Positions 7,258-16,166 of a stretch of DNA of 64,000 bases are shown piece after piece. A program made the translations under genes and the position numbers. The notes beneath the pieces are model-generated. The model did not search any database and was not told the DNA's origin. It saw only the letters and a program-made list of their open reading frames with translations. Origin of the DNA: an uncultured Elusimicrobiales bacterium (GTDB lineage: Bacteria > Elusimicrobiota > Elusimicrobia > Elusimicrobiales > Elusimicrobiaceae). Position 1 is the first letter of the stretch; each line of letters begins with the position of its first letter. The DNA lies in contig CAJTJT010000007.1 in NCBI GenBank assembly GCA_910576915.1, forward strand, positions 13,670-77,669. Reading direction: 5' to 3'.

Positions 7258-8049
7258 ATGACAGAAGAACTCAACCAAGCTGCTGGTGCCCAAGAGGCAA
7301 CCCCCGTTGCTGAAGCGGCCAAAGCAGAAACTGTCAAAGAAGCTCCCGAAACTTTTCGCTTTGTAATCGGCGAAAAAATCGGCATGACTCAGCTCTTTGA
7401 TGAAAAAGGCAATCTTCATGGCGTGTCCGTAGTAAAAGCGGGCCCGTGCAAGGTTGTGCGTGTCAGAACCCAGGAAAAAGACGGCTACAACGCCGTTTGC
7501 GTGGGTTTTGGCGAAGTGAAAGAAAGCAAACTCAACAAACCTGAACTCGGTTATTTCAAAAAAGCCAACGTCGCTCCGGTCAGACACATGAAGGAATGCC
7601 GTGTCGCGGACGTAAACGGTTTCGAAATCGGTCAAGTCATTTCACTCGAAAAAATCTTCAAACCCGGCGACTATGTGGACGTGCAGGGTAAAATCAAAGG
7701 CCACGGCTTTGCCGGCGGTATGAAACGCCACGGCTTTGCCGGCCAGCCCGATTCCCACGGTCAGTCCGACAGATCCCGCGCTCCGGGTTCTTTGGGCTCC
7801 CGCCGCTCTTTGGGTAAAGTGCTCTCCGGCCAGCGCATGGCTGGTCACTATGGCACCACCACCCACACCGTAGCCAAAATTGAAGTTATCAAAGTGGACA
7901 ACGAAAACGGACTTATCTTCCTGAAAGGTTCCGTCCCTGGCGCCAAAGGCTCCATCGTGTCCGTCTTGGAAACTTCCAAATACAAAAAACACTATGTGGC
8001 GCCGCAGCAGCAGAAAGTTTCTGCCTCTAAAGCCGCCAACAAGAAGTAA
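7258..8049 (+). CDS. rplC: 50S ribosomal protein L3
   Basis: Early-assembly 50S protein reaching toward the peptidyl transferase centre. The 263-residue product is longer than usual (about 210) because of an Ala/Glu-rich N-terminal tail of about 35 residues before the conserved IGEKIGMTQLF. The signature GHGFAGGMKRHGF and the basic loop with RAPGSLG are present. The tail may be species-specific surface extension. Co-transcribed 17 nt after rpsJ. Confidence 0.97.
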   Translation: MTEELNQAAGAQEATPVAEAAKAETVKEAPETFRFVIGEKIGMTQLFDEKGNLHGVSVVKAGPCKVVRVRTQEKDGYNAVCVGFGEVKESKLNKPELGYFKKANVAPVRHMKECRVADVNGFEIGQVISLEKIFKPGDYVDVQGKIKGHGFAGGMKRHGFAGQPDSHGQSDRSRAPGSLGSRRSLGKVLSGQRMAGHYGTTTHTVAKIEVIKVDNENGLIFLKGSVPGAKGSIVSVLETSKYKKHYVAPQQQKVSASKAANKK

Positions 8050-8061
8050 GGACTTTGACCC

Positions 8062-8694
8062 ATGGAAACTAAAGTTTTAGATATCAAAGGTAAAGAGAAA
8101 GGAACCTGCGCCCTGCCGGACAGCTTGTTCGCCGTCAAGGCCAACCCCACTTTCTTGCACGAAGTCATCACCGCCTTTTTGGCTAACCAAAGAAGCGGCA
8201 CCGCCGACGTCAAAACCCGCAGCGAAGTTTCCGGTACCGGTAAAAAACCGTGGAAACAGAAAGGCACCGGCCGCGCCCGTCAGGGCAGCTTGCGCGCCGT
8301 GCAGTTCCGCCACGGCGGTATCGCTTTTGGTCCTACCCCGCGCTCTTTCCGCCAGGATTTGCCGGCCGCCAAAAGAAGAACCGCGCTCGCGATGGCTTTG
8401 TCCACCAAGCTCGCCGAAGGCAACTTGGTTGTGTTGGAATCTTTAACGCTTAAAGAACCCAAAACCAAAGCTTTCGCCGAAATTATGGACGTCTTGGCCG
8501 CCGGCCGCAAACCGCTGGTCATGGATAACTTTGCCGACGCCAACGCCGCTTTGGCCTGCCGCAACGTTGCGGGTCTTACCCACATCGCTCCGCAGGATGC
8601 CAACGCCTACGTGGTGCTCAACAGCTCTAAAGTTATTTTGACCACGGACGCCGTCGCCAAACTCAGCGACACGTTCGCCAAGGAGGCCAAATAA
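8062..8694 (+). CDS. rplD: 50S ribosomal protein L4
   Basis: L4 lines the exit tunnel and in some bacteria represses its own operon. The 210-residue product has the tunnel loop motif KPWKQKGTGRARQGSLRAVQF (about 56-76) and the GPTPRSFRQDLPAAKRR segment. The stop codon overlaps the rplW start by one base (TAATG), so translation of the two is probably coupled. Confidence 0.97.
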   Translation: METKVLDIKGKEKGTCALPDSLFAVKANPTFLHEVITAFLANQRSGTADVKTRSEVSGTGKKPWKQKGTGRARQGSLRAVQFRHGGIAFGPTPRSFRQDLPAAKRRTALAMALSTKLAEGNLVVLESLTLKEPKTKAFAEIMDVLAAGRKPLVMDNFADANAALACRNVAGLTHIAPQDANAYVVLNSSKVILTTDAVAKLSDTFAKEAK

Positions 8695-8987
8695 TGACCG
8701 TTTACACTACGCTTAAAAAGCCCCTTTTAACCGAAAAGAGCTTGATTGAACGCGACACCCACAACCGCTACGGTTTTGTGGTTGCCAAAAACGCGTCCAA
8801 AGGCGAAATTAAAACCGCGGTGGAAAAAATCTTCAACGTAACCGTTGTAAAGATTAACACGATTTCCGTCACGGGCAAGACCCATCGTATGGGTCGCTTC
8901 GAAGGTAAAAGACCCGATTACAAAAAGGCCTTTGTTACCTTGAAAGAAGGCGATAAAATCGAAATGGTGGAAGCCGCTTCGAAGTAG
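8694..8987 (+). CDS. rplW: 50S ribosomal protein L23
   Basis: L23 sits at the tunnel exit and docks trigger factor and SRP. The 97-residue product has the N-terminal KPLLTEKS motif, the FVVAKNASKGEIKTAVEKIFNV helix region and the KTHRMGRFEGKRPDYKKAFVTL loop. Normal length. The start overlaps the rplD stop. Confidence 0.97.
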   Translation: MTVYTTLKKPLLTEKSLIERDTHNRYGFVVAKNASKGEIKTAVEKIFNVTVVKINTISVTGKTHRMGRFEGKRPDYKKAFVTLKEGDKIEMVEAASK

Positions 8988-9009
8988 CTGAAAGGAGAAA
9001 CTACTAACT

Positions 9010-9849
9010 ATGCCTATTAAGTCATTTAGACCTTACACCCCTTCCCGCAGAACGATTACGGTGTCGGACTACTCCGATATTACCAAAACCACTCCGGAGA
9101 AGAGCTTAACCAAAGGTCTGCGCAAAACCGGCGGCAGAAACAACACCGGTATGATTATGGTCCGCCACATCGGCGGCGGCCACAGACGCGCATACAGACA
9201 GATTGATTTCAAACGGGAAAAATACGGCGTGCCGGCCAAAGTCGTGTCTATCGAATACGACCCGAACCGCAGCGCCCGCATTTGCCTGTTGAACTACGCC
9301 GACGGCGAAAAGAGATACATTCTCCATCCGCTGGGCGTACAAGTGGGCGACGTACTTATGTCCGGTCCGGCCGCAGATATTAAAGTGGGTAACTGCCTTG
9401 CTCTTAAAAACATTCCCGAAGGTACTTTTATCCACGCCATTGAACTGAAAGTCGGCAAAGGCGCGCAGCTTGCCCGCAGCGCCGGCAGCCAGGCTCAGCT
9501 TATGGCCAAAGAATCGGACTATGCCCATATCAAAATGCCGTCCGGCGAAATCCGCTTGGTGCCCAGCGCCTGCTGCGCCACCATCGGCCAAGTCGGCAAT
9601 GTGGACCACTCCAACATTGTAATCGGCAACGCCGGCCGCAACAGACATCGCGGCCAGAGACCTACCGTCCGCGGTAGCGCCATGAACGCTGTCGACCACC
9701 CGATGGGCGGCGGCCGCGGTCACGGTAAAGGCGGCAACATTCCGCGCTCTCCGTGGAACCAGCAGACCCGCGGTCTGAAAACGCGCTCTACCAAAAAAGC
9801 GTTTGGCTGGATGATTGTCAGCGACAGAAGAAAAAACAAGGCTAAGTAA
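9010..9849 (+). CDS. rplB: 50S ribosomal protein L2
   Basis: L2 is needed for subunit joining and peptidyl transfer. The 279-residue product has [14 protein letters not shown] at the start, [19 protein letters not shown] near 37-55, and the conserved C-terminal [15 protein letters not shown] that contains the functionally important His. AAGGAG lies upstream. Normal length. Confidence 0.98.
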   Translation: MPIKSFRPYTPSRRTITVSDYSDITKTTPEKSLTKGLRKTGGRNNTGMIMVRHIGGGHRRAYRQIDFKREKYGVPAKVVSIEYDPNRSARICLLNYADGEKRYILHPLGVQVGDVLMSGPAADIKVGNCLALKNIPEGTFIHAIELKVGKGAQLARSAGSQAQLMAKESDYAHIKMPSGEIRLVPSACCATIGQVGNVDHSNIVIGNAGRNRHRGQRPTVRGSAMNAVDHPMGGGRGHGKGGNIPRSPWNQQTRGLKTRSTKKAFGWMIVSDRRKNKAK

Positions 9850-9851
9850 TT

Positions 9852-10136
9852 ATGGGAAGATCAACTAAAAAAGGTCCGTTTGTGGATTTAAACCTGTTGG
9901 AAAAAGTTCAAGCGATGAACGCTTCCAATGAAAAGAAACCTATCAAGACGTGGGCAAGAGCCTGCACCATCGTGCCTGAATTTGTGGGACACACGTTCCT
10001 CGTGCACAATGGCAGAAAATTTCTTCCCATTTACGTATCCGAAAGAATGGTAGGCTACAAACTCGGTGAATTCTCTTTCACCCGTTTGTTCAAAGGTCAC
10101 GGTGGCATGACGAAAGATTCCACCGCCCTGAAATAA
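9852..10136 (+). CDS. rpsS: 30S ribosomal protein S19
   Basis: S19 forms a complex with S13 in the 30S head. The 94-residue product has the family start [12 protein letters not shown], the [24 protein letters not shown] core and [11 protein letters not shown]. It starts 2 nt after rplB. Confidence 0.97.
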   Translation: MGRSTKKGPFVDLNLLEKVQAMNASNEKKPIKTWARACTIVPEFVGHTFLVHNGRKFLPIYVSERMVGYKLGEFSFTRLFKGHGGMTKDSTALK

Positions 10137-10152
10137 GAGTTGAGGATTTGAT

Positions 10153-10512
10153 ATGGAAGCTTGTGCAAAAGCTAAATTTCAACGCTATGGCAGCCGCAAG
10201 GTGAACCTGGTGCTCGATCAAATCCGCGGTAAAAACGTGAAAGCGGCGGAAGACGTACTTCCGTTCATCGCCAAACGCACCTCGGATTTGGTGGCCAAAA
10301 CGCTTCACAGCGCCGCCGCCAACCTGGAAGTAAAAGCCGGCAAAAAGCTGGATTTCAGCAAAGTCTTCATTAAAGAAGCGTTTGCCAACTTGGGCCCCAG
10401 CGGCCACTTGAAAAGAGTGCAGCCCGGCCCGCAAGGCCGCGCGATGCCCTACAAAAAGAGCATGTGCCACTTGACTGTTATCGTCACCGACGAAAAAAAG
10501 GGAGGTCGCTAA
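10153..10512 (+). CDS. rplV: 50S ribosomal protein L22
   Basis: L22 spans the exit tunnel with a long beta hairpin. The 119-residue product shows [14 protein letters not shown], the NAEANLEV-like SAAANLEVK and the C-terminal [24 protein letters not shown], which is the tunnel hairpin. Three nt separate it from rpsC. Confidence 0.96.
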   Translation: MEACAKAKFQRYGSRKVNLVLDQIRGKNVKAAEDVLPFIAKRTSDLVAKTLHSAAANLEVKAGKKLDFSKVFIKEAFANLGPSGHLKRVQPGPQGRAMPYKKSMCHLTVIVTDEKKGGR

Positions 10513-10515
10513 TTT

Positions 10516-11241
10516 ATGGGACACAAGATTCACCCCCGGTCAATCAGACTCGGTTATATTCAGGATTGGCGCTCCAGATGGTTCGCCCCCAAGAATATGC
10601 CGGCGCTTATCATGGAAGATTTCCAGATTCGCAAAATTATTGACAACAAATTCAAAATGGCGGCCGTCAGCTACGTCGGTATCGAAAGAGCCGGTGCGTT
10701 CCTGCGCGTCAACATTCACACCGCCCGCCCGGGCGTGGTGATCGGCAAAAAAGGCGCCGACATCGAAGCCTTGCGCAAAGAATTGGAAGCCCTTACCGGC
10801 AGCAAAACCTTTGTAAACGTGATTGAAATCAAGAATCCGGAAACGGATGCCCAGCTGGTAGCCCAGAACATCGCCATGCAGCTTGAAAAACGCGCCCACT
10901 ACGGTGCCGCTATCAAGAAAGCGATCGAAAAGGCTTTGTCCGGCAAAGCGCTTGGTATCAAAATCATGGTGTCCGGCAGACTCGGCGGCGCGGAAATCGC
11001 CCGCACCGAGTGGAAACGCGAAGGCCGCGTGCCGCTGCACACCTTGTGCGCCGATATCGATTACGGTTTTACCGAAGCCAACACCATCAGCGGTAAAATC
11101 GGTATTAAAGTCTGGATTTTCAAGAGAACCCACTTCGCCAAATCTCCCAAAGAGATTATGAACGAGCTCAAGAAACACCGCGACATGGAAAACGGTTCCA
11201 CCGAAGGTGCGACGGAAGTCGCCGCGGCGGAAGCCAAATAG
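10516..11241 (+). CDS. rpsC: 30S ribosomal protein S3
   Basis: S3 lies at the mRNA entry site. The 241-residue product has MGHKIHPRSIRLGYI, the KH-domain motif RPGVVIGKKGADIEALR (about 73-89) and SGRLGGAEIARTEWKREGRVPLHTLCADIDYG. The last 20 residues form an Ala/Glu-rich tail, as in several neighbours. Confidence 0.97.
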   Translation: MGHKIHPRSIRLGYIQDWRSRWFAPKNMPALIMEDFQIRKIIDNKFKMAAVSYVGIERAGAFLRVNIHTARPGVVIGKKGADIEALRKELEALTGSKTFVNVIEIKNPETDAQLVAQNIAMQLEKRAHYGAAIKKAIEKALSGKALGIKIMVSGRLGGAEIARTEWKREGRVPLHTLCADIDYGFTEANTISGKIGIKVWIFKRTHFAKSPKEIMNELKKHRDMENGSTEGATEVAAAEAK

Positions 11242-11254
11242 AGGACTTTGACTT

Positions 11255-11665
11255 ATGTTGATGCCTAAAAGAGTTAAATACCGCAAACCCTTCAGCGCGC
11301 CCCGCATTAAAGGCAACGCCAAACGCGGCACTGAAGTGGTGTTCGGCGAATTTGGGTTGAAAGCGTTGGAACCCAAATGGATCACCGCCCGGCAGATTGA
11401 AGCTGCCCGTATTACCTTGTCCCGCTTCATCAAGAAAAAAGGTAAACTTTGGATCCGCATTTTCCCGGACAAAGCCATTACCAAACACCCCGCCGAAACC
11501 CGTATGGGTAAAGGTAAAGGCGCGCCCGAATACTGGGCCGCTGTGGTGAAGCCCGGCAGAATTTTGTTTGAATTGGAAGGCGCCACTTTGGAAGATACCA
11601 AAAGAGCCATGCGCTTAGCGTCCGACAAACTGCCGATCAAAACGAAACTGGTTACCAGAAGGTAG
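11255..11665 (+). CDS. rplP: 50S ribosomal protein L16
   Basis: L16 organises the A-site region of the 50S. The 136-residue product has [57 protein letters not shown] and [12 protein letters not shown]. Normal length. It lies between rpsC and rpmC as expected. Confidence 0.97.
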   Translation: MLMPKRVKYRKPFSAPRIKGNAKRGTEVVFGEFGLKALEPKWITARQIEAARITLSRFIKKKGKLWIRIFPDKAITKHPAETRMGKGKGAPEYWAAVVKPGRILFELEGATLEDTKRAMRLASDKLPIKTKLVTRR

Positions 11666-11668
11666 TTT

Positions 11669-11872
11669 ATGAAGACGAACGAAAAAGAAGCTTTGAAAAA
11701 CAAAACGTTGGCCGAACTGAACGAAGCGCTCGGCAAAGCCCAGGAAAAGAAATTTAATCTTCTTTTCAAACACAGCACCACCCCCATCGCCAATCCGATG
11801 GAAATCAGAGCTGTAAGACGCGAAATTGCTCTTTTGCAAACGCTGATCAACCAGAAAAAAGAGCAAAAATAG
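11669..11872 (+). CDS. rpmC: 50S ribosomal protein L29
   Basis: Small helical-hairpin protein at the tunnel exit. The 67-residue product has the pattern LAELNEALGKAQEKKFNLLFKH...EIRAVRREIALLQTLINQK of L29. It starts 3 nt after the rplP stop. Confidence 0.93.
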   Translation: MKTNEKEALKNKTLAELNEALGKAQEKKFNLLFKHSTTPIANPMEIRAVRREIALLQTLINQKKEQK

Positions 11873-11883
11873 AGGTTTGAAAA

Positions 11884-12153
11884 ATGGAAAATCAAGAAAC
11901 CCGTGCCAAAAGAAAAGTTCTGAGCGGCGTAGTTGTGTCCGACAAAATGGACAAAACCCGCACCGTTAAAGTGGAACGCTTAGTTCACGATGAACGCTAT
12001 GGCAAAACGCTCAAAAGAGCGGCCAAATTCCACGCTCACGACGAGGCCAACGAAACCAAAATCGGCGACAAAGTGGAAATTATGAGCACCCGTCCCGTTT
12101 CCAAAACGACGAAATGGCGCATTTCCAAAATTGTGGAAAAAGCCAGAGCTTAG
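11884..12153 (+). CDS. rpsQ: 30S ribosomal protein S17
   Basis: Primary 16S rRNA-binding protein with an OB fold. The 89-residue product has [23 protein letters not shown] and a [31 protein letters not shown]-like end. AGAGGTTTGAAA precedes the ATG. Confidence 0.96.
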   Translation: [89 protein letters not shown]

Positions 12154-12181
12154 TTTTTAAAAACTACGGAGTTATTAAAGT

Positions 12182-12550
12182 ATGATTCAATTAAGAAGCA
12201 TCGTTAATGTGGCCGACAATTCCGGCGCGCGTAAAGTTCAGTGCTTTAAAGTGCGCGGCGGCCACCATCGGGATATCGCGACTTTGGGAGACGTTATTAT
12301 GTGCTCCGTCAGAGACGCGATCCCTACCTCCGCCATTAAAAAAGGCGACGTGGTCCGCGCGGTAGTCGTGCGCGTGGCCCGCGAAAGAAGAAGAAAAGAC
12401 GGTTCCTATATTCGTTTTGATGACAACGCCGTTTGCATCATCAACGATAACGGGGAACCAAAAGGCACCCGTGTATTCGGCCCGATTGCCAGAGAGCTGC
12501 GCGAAAAGAATTTCTTGAAAATCATTTCCTTGGCTCCTGAGGTGGTATAG
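12182..12550 (+). CDS. rplN: 50S ribosomal protein L14
   Basis: L14 helps form the bridge to the 30S subunit. The 122-residue product is full length: [24 protein letters not shown] at the start, the [19 protein letters not shown] core and [28 protein letters not shown] at the end. ACGGAGTT precedes the start. Confidence 0.97.
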   Translation: MIQLRSIVNVADNSGARKVQCFKVRGGHHRDIATLGDVIMCSVRDAIPTSAIKKGDVVRAVVVRVARERRRKDGSYIRFDDNAVCIINDNGEPKGTRVFGPIARELREKNFLKIISLAPEVV

Positions 12551-12551
12551 T

Positions 12552-12860
12552 ATGAACATTAAGAAAAAAGACACCGTTTTAGTGTTGTCCGGTAAGGACA
12601 AAGGCAAAAAAGGCGAAGTGAAATCGGTGAACCCGTCCAAAAACAAAGTAGTGGTAACGGGCGTGAACATGATTTCCAAACACGTAAAGCCTACCCAAAA
12701 CAAGCAGGGCGGCATTGTGCAGATGGAAGCCGCGTTGGACGCGTCCAACGTAGCGGTCGTCTGCGGCAAATGCAAAAAAGCGATGACGCCCAAAGTGCAA
12801 ATCTCGGCCGACGGCACGAAAACGCGCGTCTGCCGCAAATGCAACGAGCCGATCATTTAA
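12552..12860 (+). CDS. rplX: 50S ribosomal protein L24
   Basis: Assembly-initiating 50S protein. The 102-residue product has the KOW motif KKKDTVLVLSGKDKGKKGEV and the conserved HVKPTQNKQGGIVQMEAALDASNV. The C-terminal part carries two Cys pairs (CGKC and CRKC), a zinc-ribbon form found in many L24 proteins. Confidence 0.96.
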   Translation: MNIKKKDTVLVLSGKDKGKKGEVKSVNPSKNKVVVTGVNMISKHVKPTQNKQGGIVQMEAALDASNVAVVCGKCKKAMTPKVQISADGTKTRVCRKCNEPII

Positions 12861-12875
12861 TCAGGTACCGTTAAA

Positions 12876-13469
12876 ATGACTAAGAAAGAAACCAAAAACG
12901 AAACGAAAGTGCCCGCCGGTTACGCGCCGAAATTGCAGGCCCTTTACAGAGAAAAAGTGCTTCCGGCCTTGCTGAAAGATATGAACGTCAAAAGCCCGAT
13001 GGCCGTGCCGAAAATGACGAAAATCGTCATCAACATCGGCGTGAAAGAAGCCCGCGAAGACATCAAAGCGTTGGAAACGGCCAAAGAAGACTTGACCGCC
13101 ATCGCCGGCCAGGCCGCCCAAGTGCGCCGCGCCAAAAAATCCATCTCTAACTTCAAACTTAGAGAAGGTATGCCGATCGGCGTGCGCGTGACGCTGCGCG
13201 GTGCCAGAATGTATGAGTTTATGGAACGCTTCATCAGCATCGCCTGCCCCCGCATCCGCGACTTTCAGGGCTTTAACGCCAGCTTTGACGGCAAAGGCAA
13301 CTTGAACTTGGGTATTAAAGAACATTATATTTTTCCGGAAATTGATGTTGAAAAATCTCCCAAAGCCCACGGTATGAACATTACGTTCGTTACCACCGCC
13401 GAAAACGACGAAAGCGGCCGTATGCTTATGAATTATATGGGTATGCCGTTCCGCAAATCGGCCAAATAA
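12876..13469 (+). CDS. rplE: 50S ribosomal protein L5
   Basis: L5 binds 5S rRNA and contacts P-site tRNA. The 197-residue product has VPKMTKIVINIGVKEA, the FKLREGMPIGVRVTLRGARMYEF signature and FPEIDVEKSPKAHGMNITFVTTA. A 14-residue Lys/Thr-rich N-terminal tail precedes the usual start. Confidence 0.97.
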   Translation: MTKKETKNETKVPAGYAPKLQALYREKVLPALLKDMNVKSPMAVPKMTKIVINIGVKEAREDIKALETAKEDLTAIAGQAAQVRRAKKSISNFKLREGMPIGVRVTLRGARMYEFMERFISIACPRIRDFQGFNASFDGKGNLNLGIKEHYIFPEIDVEKSPKAHGMNITFVTTAENDESGRMLMNYMGMPFRKSAK

Positions 13470-13487
13470 TAGGAGTTAGAAAACTTT

Positions 13488-13673
13488 ATGGCTACGAAAG
13501 CTTGGGTTGCAAAAATGGCGAAGGATCAAAAGTTCGCCGTGCGCTATCACAACAGATGCCAAATCTGCGGGCGCGCGAGAGGTTACTACCGCGACTTCGG
13601 TCTCTGCCGTATCTGCCTTAGAAAAATGGCACATCAGGGTCTCATCCCTGGTCTCAGAAAATCGAGCTGGTAA
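13488..13673 (+). CDS. rpsZ: 30S ribosomal protein S14, zinc-binding type
   Basis: The 61-residue product is the short zinc-containing S14: CQIC...[21 protein letters not shown], with the C-x2-C...C-x2-C ligands. The longer Cys-free form of Enterobacteria is not present. It is followed by an unusually long 73-nt gap before rpsH. Confidence 0.96.
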   Translation: MATKAWVAKMAKDQKFAVRYHNRCQICGRARGYYRDFGLCRICLRKMAHQGLIPGLRKSSW

Positions 13674-13689
13674 TTTACAGGAGGAGGTA

Positions 13690-13735
13690 CCTTTTTCGGG
13701 CCAACTCCGTTAAACGGAAAGTGGCTTGGAGAGGT
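13690..13735 (+). promoter_or_regulatory. Hairpin ahead of rpsH, candidate S8 autoregulatory site
   Basis: Most gaps in this cluster are 2-30 nt, but 73 nt separate rpsZ and rpsH. The gap folds: GCCAACT (13700-13706) with AGTGGC (13720-13725), leaving one bulged A, and the tip CCGT/ACGG (13707-13710 with 13714-13717). A bulged helix of this general kind is what S8 binds in 16S rRNA and in the spc mRNA of E. coli. Its place directly ahead of the S8 gene suggests feedback. The resemblance is by eye only. Confidence 0.35.
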
Positions 13736-13746
13736 AGCCTATATAC

Positions 13747-14139
13747 ATGGATCCAATCGCAGATTTCTTAACCAGAATAAGAAACGCCAATATGAAGAAA
13801 AAAGAAAAAGTGGATATCCCTTTTTCTAAAATCAAAACCGAAATTGCGCGCGTACTGAAAGAAGAAGGTTACATCGCCAATTTCAAAGCCGTCCACAACG
13901 AAACCAAGGGCGGCGTGGTGAGAGTATTTTTGAAATACACGCCCGAAAACGAATGCGTCATCCAAGGTTTGAAACGTATTTCCAAACCCGGTTCCCGCGT
14001 TTACAGCGCCTACAACAACATTCCGAAAGTTCGCGGCGCCTTCGGCATCACCATTCTTTCCACGTCTAAAGGTTTGATGACCGACGCGCAGGCCAAAGCC
14101 GAAAAAATCGGCGGCGAACTGTTGTGTCAGGTCTGGTAA
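13747..14139 (+). CDS. rpsH: 30S ribosomal protein S8
   Basis: S8 binds the central domain of 16S rRNA and represses the spc operon in E. coli. The 130-residue product has [21 protein letters not shown] and the C-terminal [31 protein letters not shown]. The hairpin at 13690-13735 lies upstream. Confidence 0.97.
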   Translation: MDPIADFLTRIRNANMKKKEKVDIPFSKIKTEIARVLKEEGYIANFKAVHNETKGGVVRVFLKYTPENECVIQGLKRISKPGSRVYSAYNNIPKVRGAFGITILSTSKGLMTDAQAKAEKIGGELLCQVW

Positions 14140-14148
14140 GGGGGGAAT

Positions 14149-14700
14149 ATGAGCAGAATCGGTAAAAAGATTATCAACGTTCCCGCCAAAACCAAAGTGG
14201 AAATCAAAGACAGCGTCATTACCGCCACCGGCGCGCTTGGCACTTTGTCTTACTCTATCCCGGAAGGCATTACGCCCGAACTTAAAGACGGCGTGCTGAC
14301 CTTCTCCGTCGCCGAAAACCGGGTAAAAGAACTCAACGCTTTGCACGGAACCACCCGCGCCAACGTTTTCAACATTATTGAAGGCGTGACGAACGGTTTT
14401 TCCAAAGTGTTGGAAATCAACGGTTTGGGTTACCGCGCCAACGTGGCCGGCACCAAACTGAACCTGGAACTCGGTTTCTCCCATCCCGTGAATTTGGATA
14501 TCCCCGCTGGCCTTACGGTCACGGTGGATCCGAAATCCGGCTGGGTAACGATTAAAGGCAGCGATAAGTTCAAAGTGGGCGATTTCGCGGCCAAAATCAG
14601 AAGAATCAGACCTCCGGAACCCTACAAAGGCAGCGGTATTAAATACCAAGGCGAACACATTGTTCGCAAAGCCGGTAAAACTGCGGCGGGAGGCAAATAA
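14149..14700 (+). CDS. rplF: 50S ribosomal protein L6
   Basis: L6 sits near the GTPase centre. The 183-residue product shows [13 protein letters not shown], the [12 protein letters not shown] strand, [21 protein letters not shown] and the C-terminal [29 protein letters not shown]. It starts 9 nt after rpsH. Confidence 0.97.
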   Translation: MSRIGKKIINVPAKTKVEIKDSVITATGALGTLSYSIPEGITPELKDGVLTFSVAENRVKELNALHGTTRANVFNIIEGVTNGFSKVLEINGLGYRANVAGTKLNLELGFSHPVNLDIPAGLTVTVDPKSGWVTIKGSDKFKVGDFAAKIRRIRPPEPYKGSGIKYQGEHIVRKAGKTAAGGK

Positions 14701-14702
14701 TT

Positions 14703-15068
14703 ATGGCCACTAAACAAGAAAGATATCAATTCAGAAAAGACCGCAGCCGCGGCCACCTGCTTAAAAACGGTGCGCACCGCCCGAGACTGTCCGTCTACAG
14801 AAGCTTGAAATACATTTACGCCCAAATCGTTGACGACAACACGCACAGCACGTTAGTGTCTGCGACCACGTTGTCCAAAGAATTTGAAGGCAAATTTGAA
14901 GCTTCCGCCAAGAGCATCGAAGCTGCCAAGGCTTTGGGCGCCGCGATTGCCAAAAAAGCGCTCGAAAAAGGCATCAGCGAAGTGATGTTTGACCGCGGCG
15001 GACGCGTCTACCACGGCAGAATCAAAGCGCTTGCGGATTCCGCCAGAGAAGCAGGATTGAAATTCTAA
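14703..15068 (+). CDS. rplR: 50S ribosomal protein L18
   Basis: L18 binds 5S rRNA. The 121-residue product has the [20 protein letters not shown] motif, [48 protein letters not shown]. It starts 2 nt after rplF. Confidence 0.97.
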   Translation: MATKQERYQFRKDRSRGHLLKNGAHRPRLSVYRSLKYIYAQIVDDNTHSTLVSATTLSKEFEGKFEASAKSIEAAKALGAAIAKKALEKGISEVMFDRGGRVYHGRIKALADSAREAGLKF

Positions 15069-15085
15069 GGTCACAGGTGAATTTA

Positions 15086-15685
15086 ATGTCCAATGAAACG
15101 CTAGTGAAAAGCGATAACAGAAAAGAAGCGAAAGGCAAAAGAGCCGAGTTTCAAAAAGCAAGACCGGCGGCTGAAGGCAAAACCACGGTCATCCACGTAG
15201 CCAGAACGGCCAAGGTAGTCAAAGGCGGTAAACGCTTTGGCTTCCGCGCGCTCGTCGTAGTCGGTAACGGCATGGGCAAAGTGGGCGTTGCTATTGGCAA
15301 GGCGAATCAGGTTCAGCTGGCTATCGCCAAAGCTGAATCCCACGCCCGCAAACACATGATCACGTTCCCGATCGTGGGCGAAACCATCCCGCACGAAGTC
15401 ATCGGCAAATTCGGTGCCGCTTCCGTGTGGATGAAACCGGCTGCTCCCGGTACCGGTGTAATCGCCGGCTCCGGCGCGCGCCTCTTGTTTGAAGCTGCGG
15501 GTATCAAAGACGTCTTGGCCAAAAGCCTGGGCAGCAGCAATCCCTGCAACTTGGTTTACGCCACGATGGAAGCTTTCAAACAGTTGAAAGCCAAAGAAGC
15601 CGTGAACGTGATGCGCGGCAAAGCCGCCCCGGCGGCTGAAGCCCCCAAGGCGGAAGCGAAAGCCGAACCCGCCAAGGCCGAATAG
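15086..15685 (+). CDS. rpsE: 30S ribosomal protein S5
   Basis: S5 helps form the mRNA entry tunnel and affects decoding accuracy. From the ATG at 15086 the product is 199 residues; a GTG 9 nt upstream is in frame, but the ATG has CAGG at a better distance. Motifs are [43 protein letters not shown] and [27 protein letters not shown] tail of about 25 Ala/Glu/Lys-rich residues ends the protein. The next gene is rplO; the usual rpmD is missing between them. Confidence 0.96.
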   Translation: MSNETLVKSDNRKEAKGKRAEFQKARPAAEGKTTVIHVARTAKVVKGGKRFGFRALVVVGNGMGKVGVAIGKANQVQLAIAKAESHARKHMITFPIVGETIPHEVIGKFGAASVWMKPAAPGTGVIAGSGARLLFEAAGIKDVLAKSLGSSNPCNLVYATMEAFKQLKAKEAVNVMRGKAAPAAEAPKAEAKAEPAKAE

Positions 15686-15704
15686 TTTTGTGGAGAGATA
15701 AAAA

Positions 15705-16166
15705 ATGGTAACTTTAAATAACCTTTTCCCTAAACATGGGTCCAGAAAAGAAAAAAGACGCTTGGGTCTCGGCCCGGGTTCCGGTTTGGGCAACTACTGC
15801 ACCAAAGGTATGAAAGGTCAGACTTCCCGCTCCGGTAACTCCCGCAAAGAAAGCAAAGAAGGCGGTCAGATGCCTTTGATCCGCCACACGCCGAAAAGCG
15901 GTTTTTCCAATAAAGATTTTGCCAGACGTTTTGACTACGTCAACGTCGGCTCTTTGGAAAAAGCCTTTGCGGCCGGTGCGGAAGTGACCCCGGAAGCCTT
16001 GAAAAAAGCCGGTATCATCCACGATGTTACCCGCGTCAAAGTATTGGCCAACGGCTCTTTGACCAAGGCTTTGAAAGTGTCTGCCCACGGTTTTTCCGCC
16101 ACTGCCAAAGCGGCGATTGAAAAAGCCGGCGGCACCGTAACCGTGCTTGAACAGAAGACCAAATAA
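15705..16166 (+). CDS. rplO: 50S ribosomal protein L15
   Basis: Late-assembly 50S protein. The 153-residue product has the Gly-rich N-terminal RRLGLGPGSGLGNYCTKGMKGQTSRSG, RHTPKSGFSN and a C-terminal LTKALKVSAHGFSATAKAAIEKAGG. TGGAGAG precedes the start. Its stop overlaps the secY start by one base. Confidence 0.97.
   Translation: MVTLNNLFPKHGSRKEKRRLGLGPGSGLGNYCTKGMKGQTSRSGNSRKESKEGGQMPLIRHTPKSGFSNKDFARRFDYVNVGSLEKAFAAGAEVTPEALKKAGIIHDVTRVKVLANGSLTKALKVSAHGFSATAKAAIEKAGGTVTVLEQKTK

Noticed and set aside
10540..11895. 451-codon minus-strand frame across rpsC, rplP and rpmC
   Set aside because: Antisense to three certain ribosomal genes; same cause as above.
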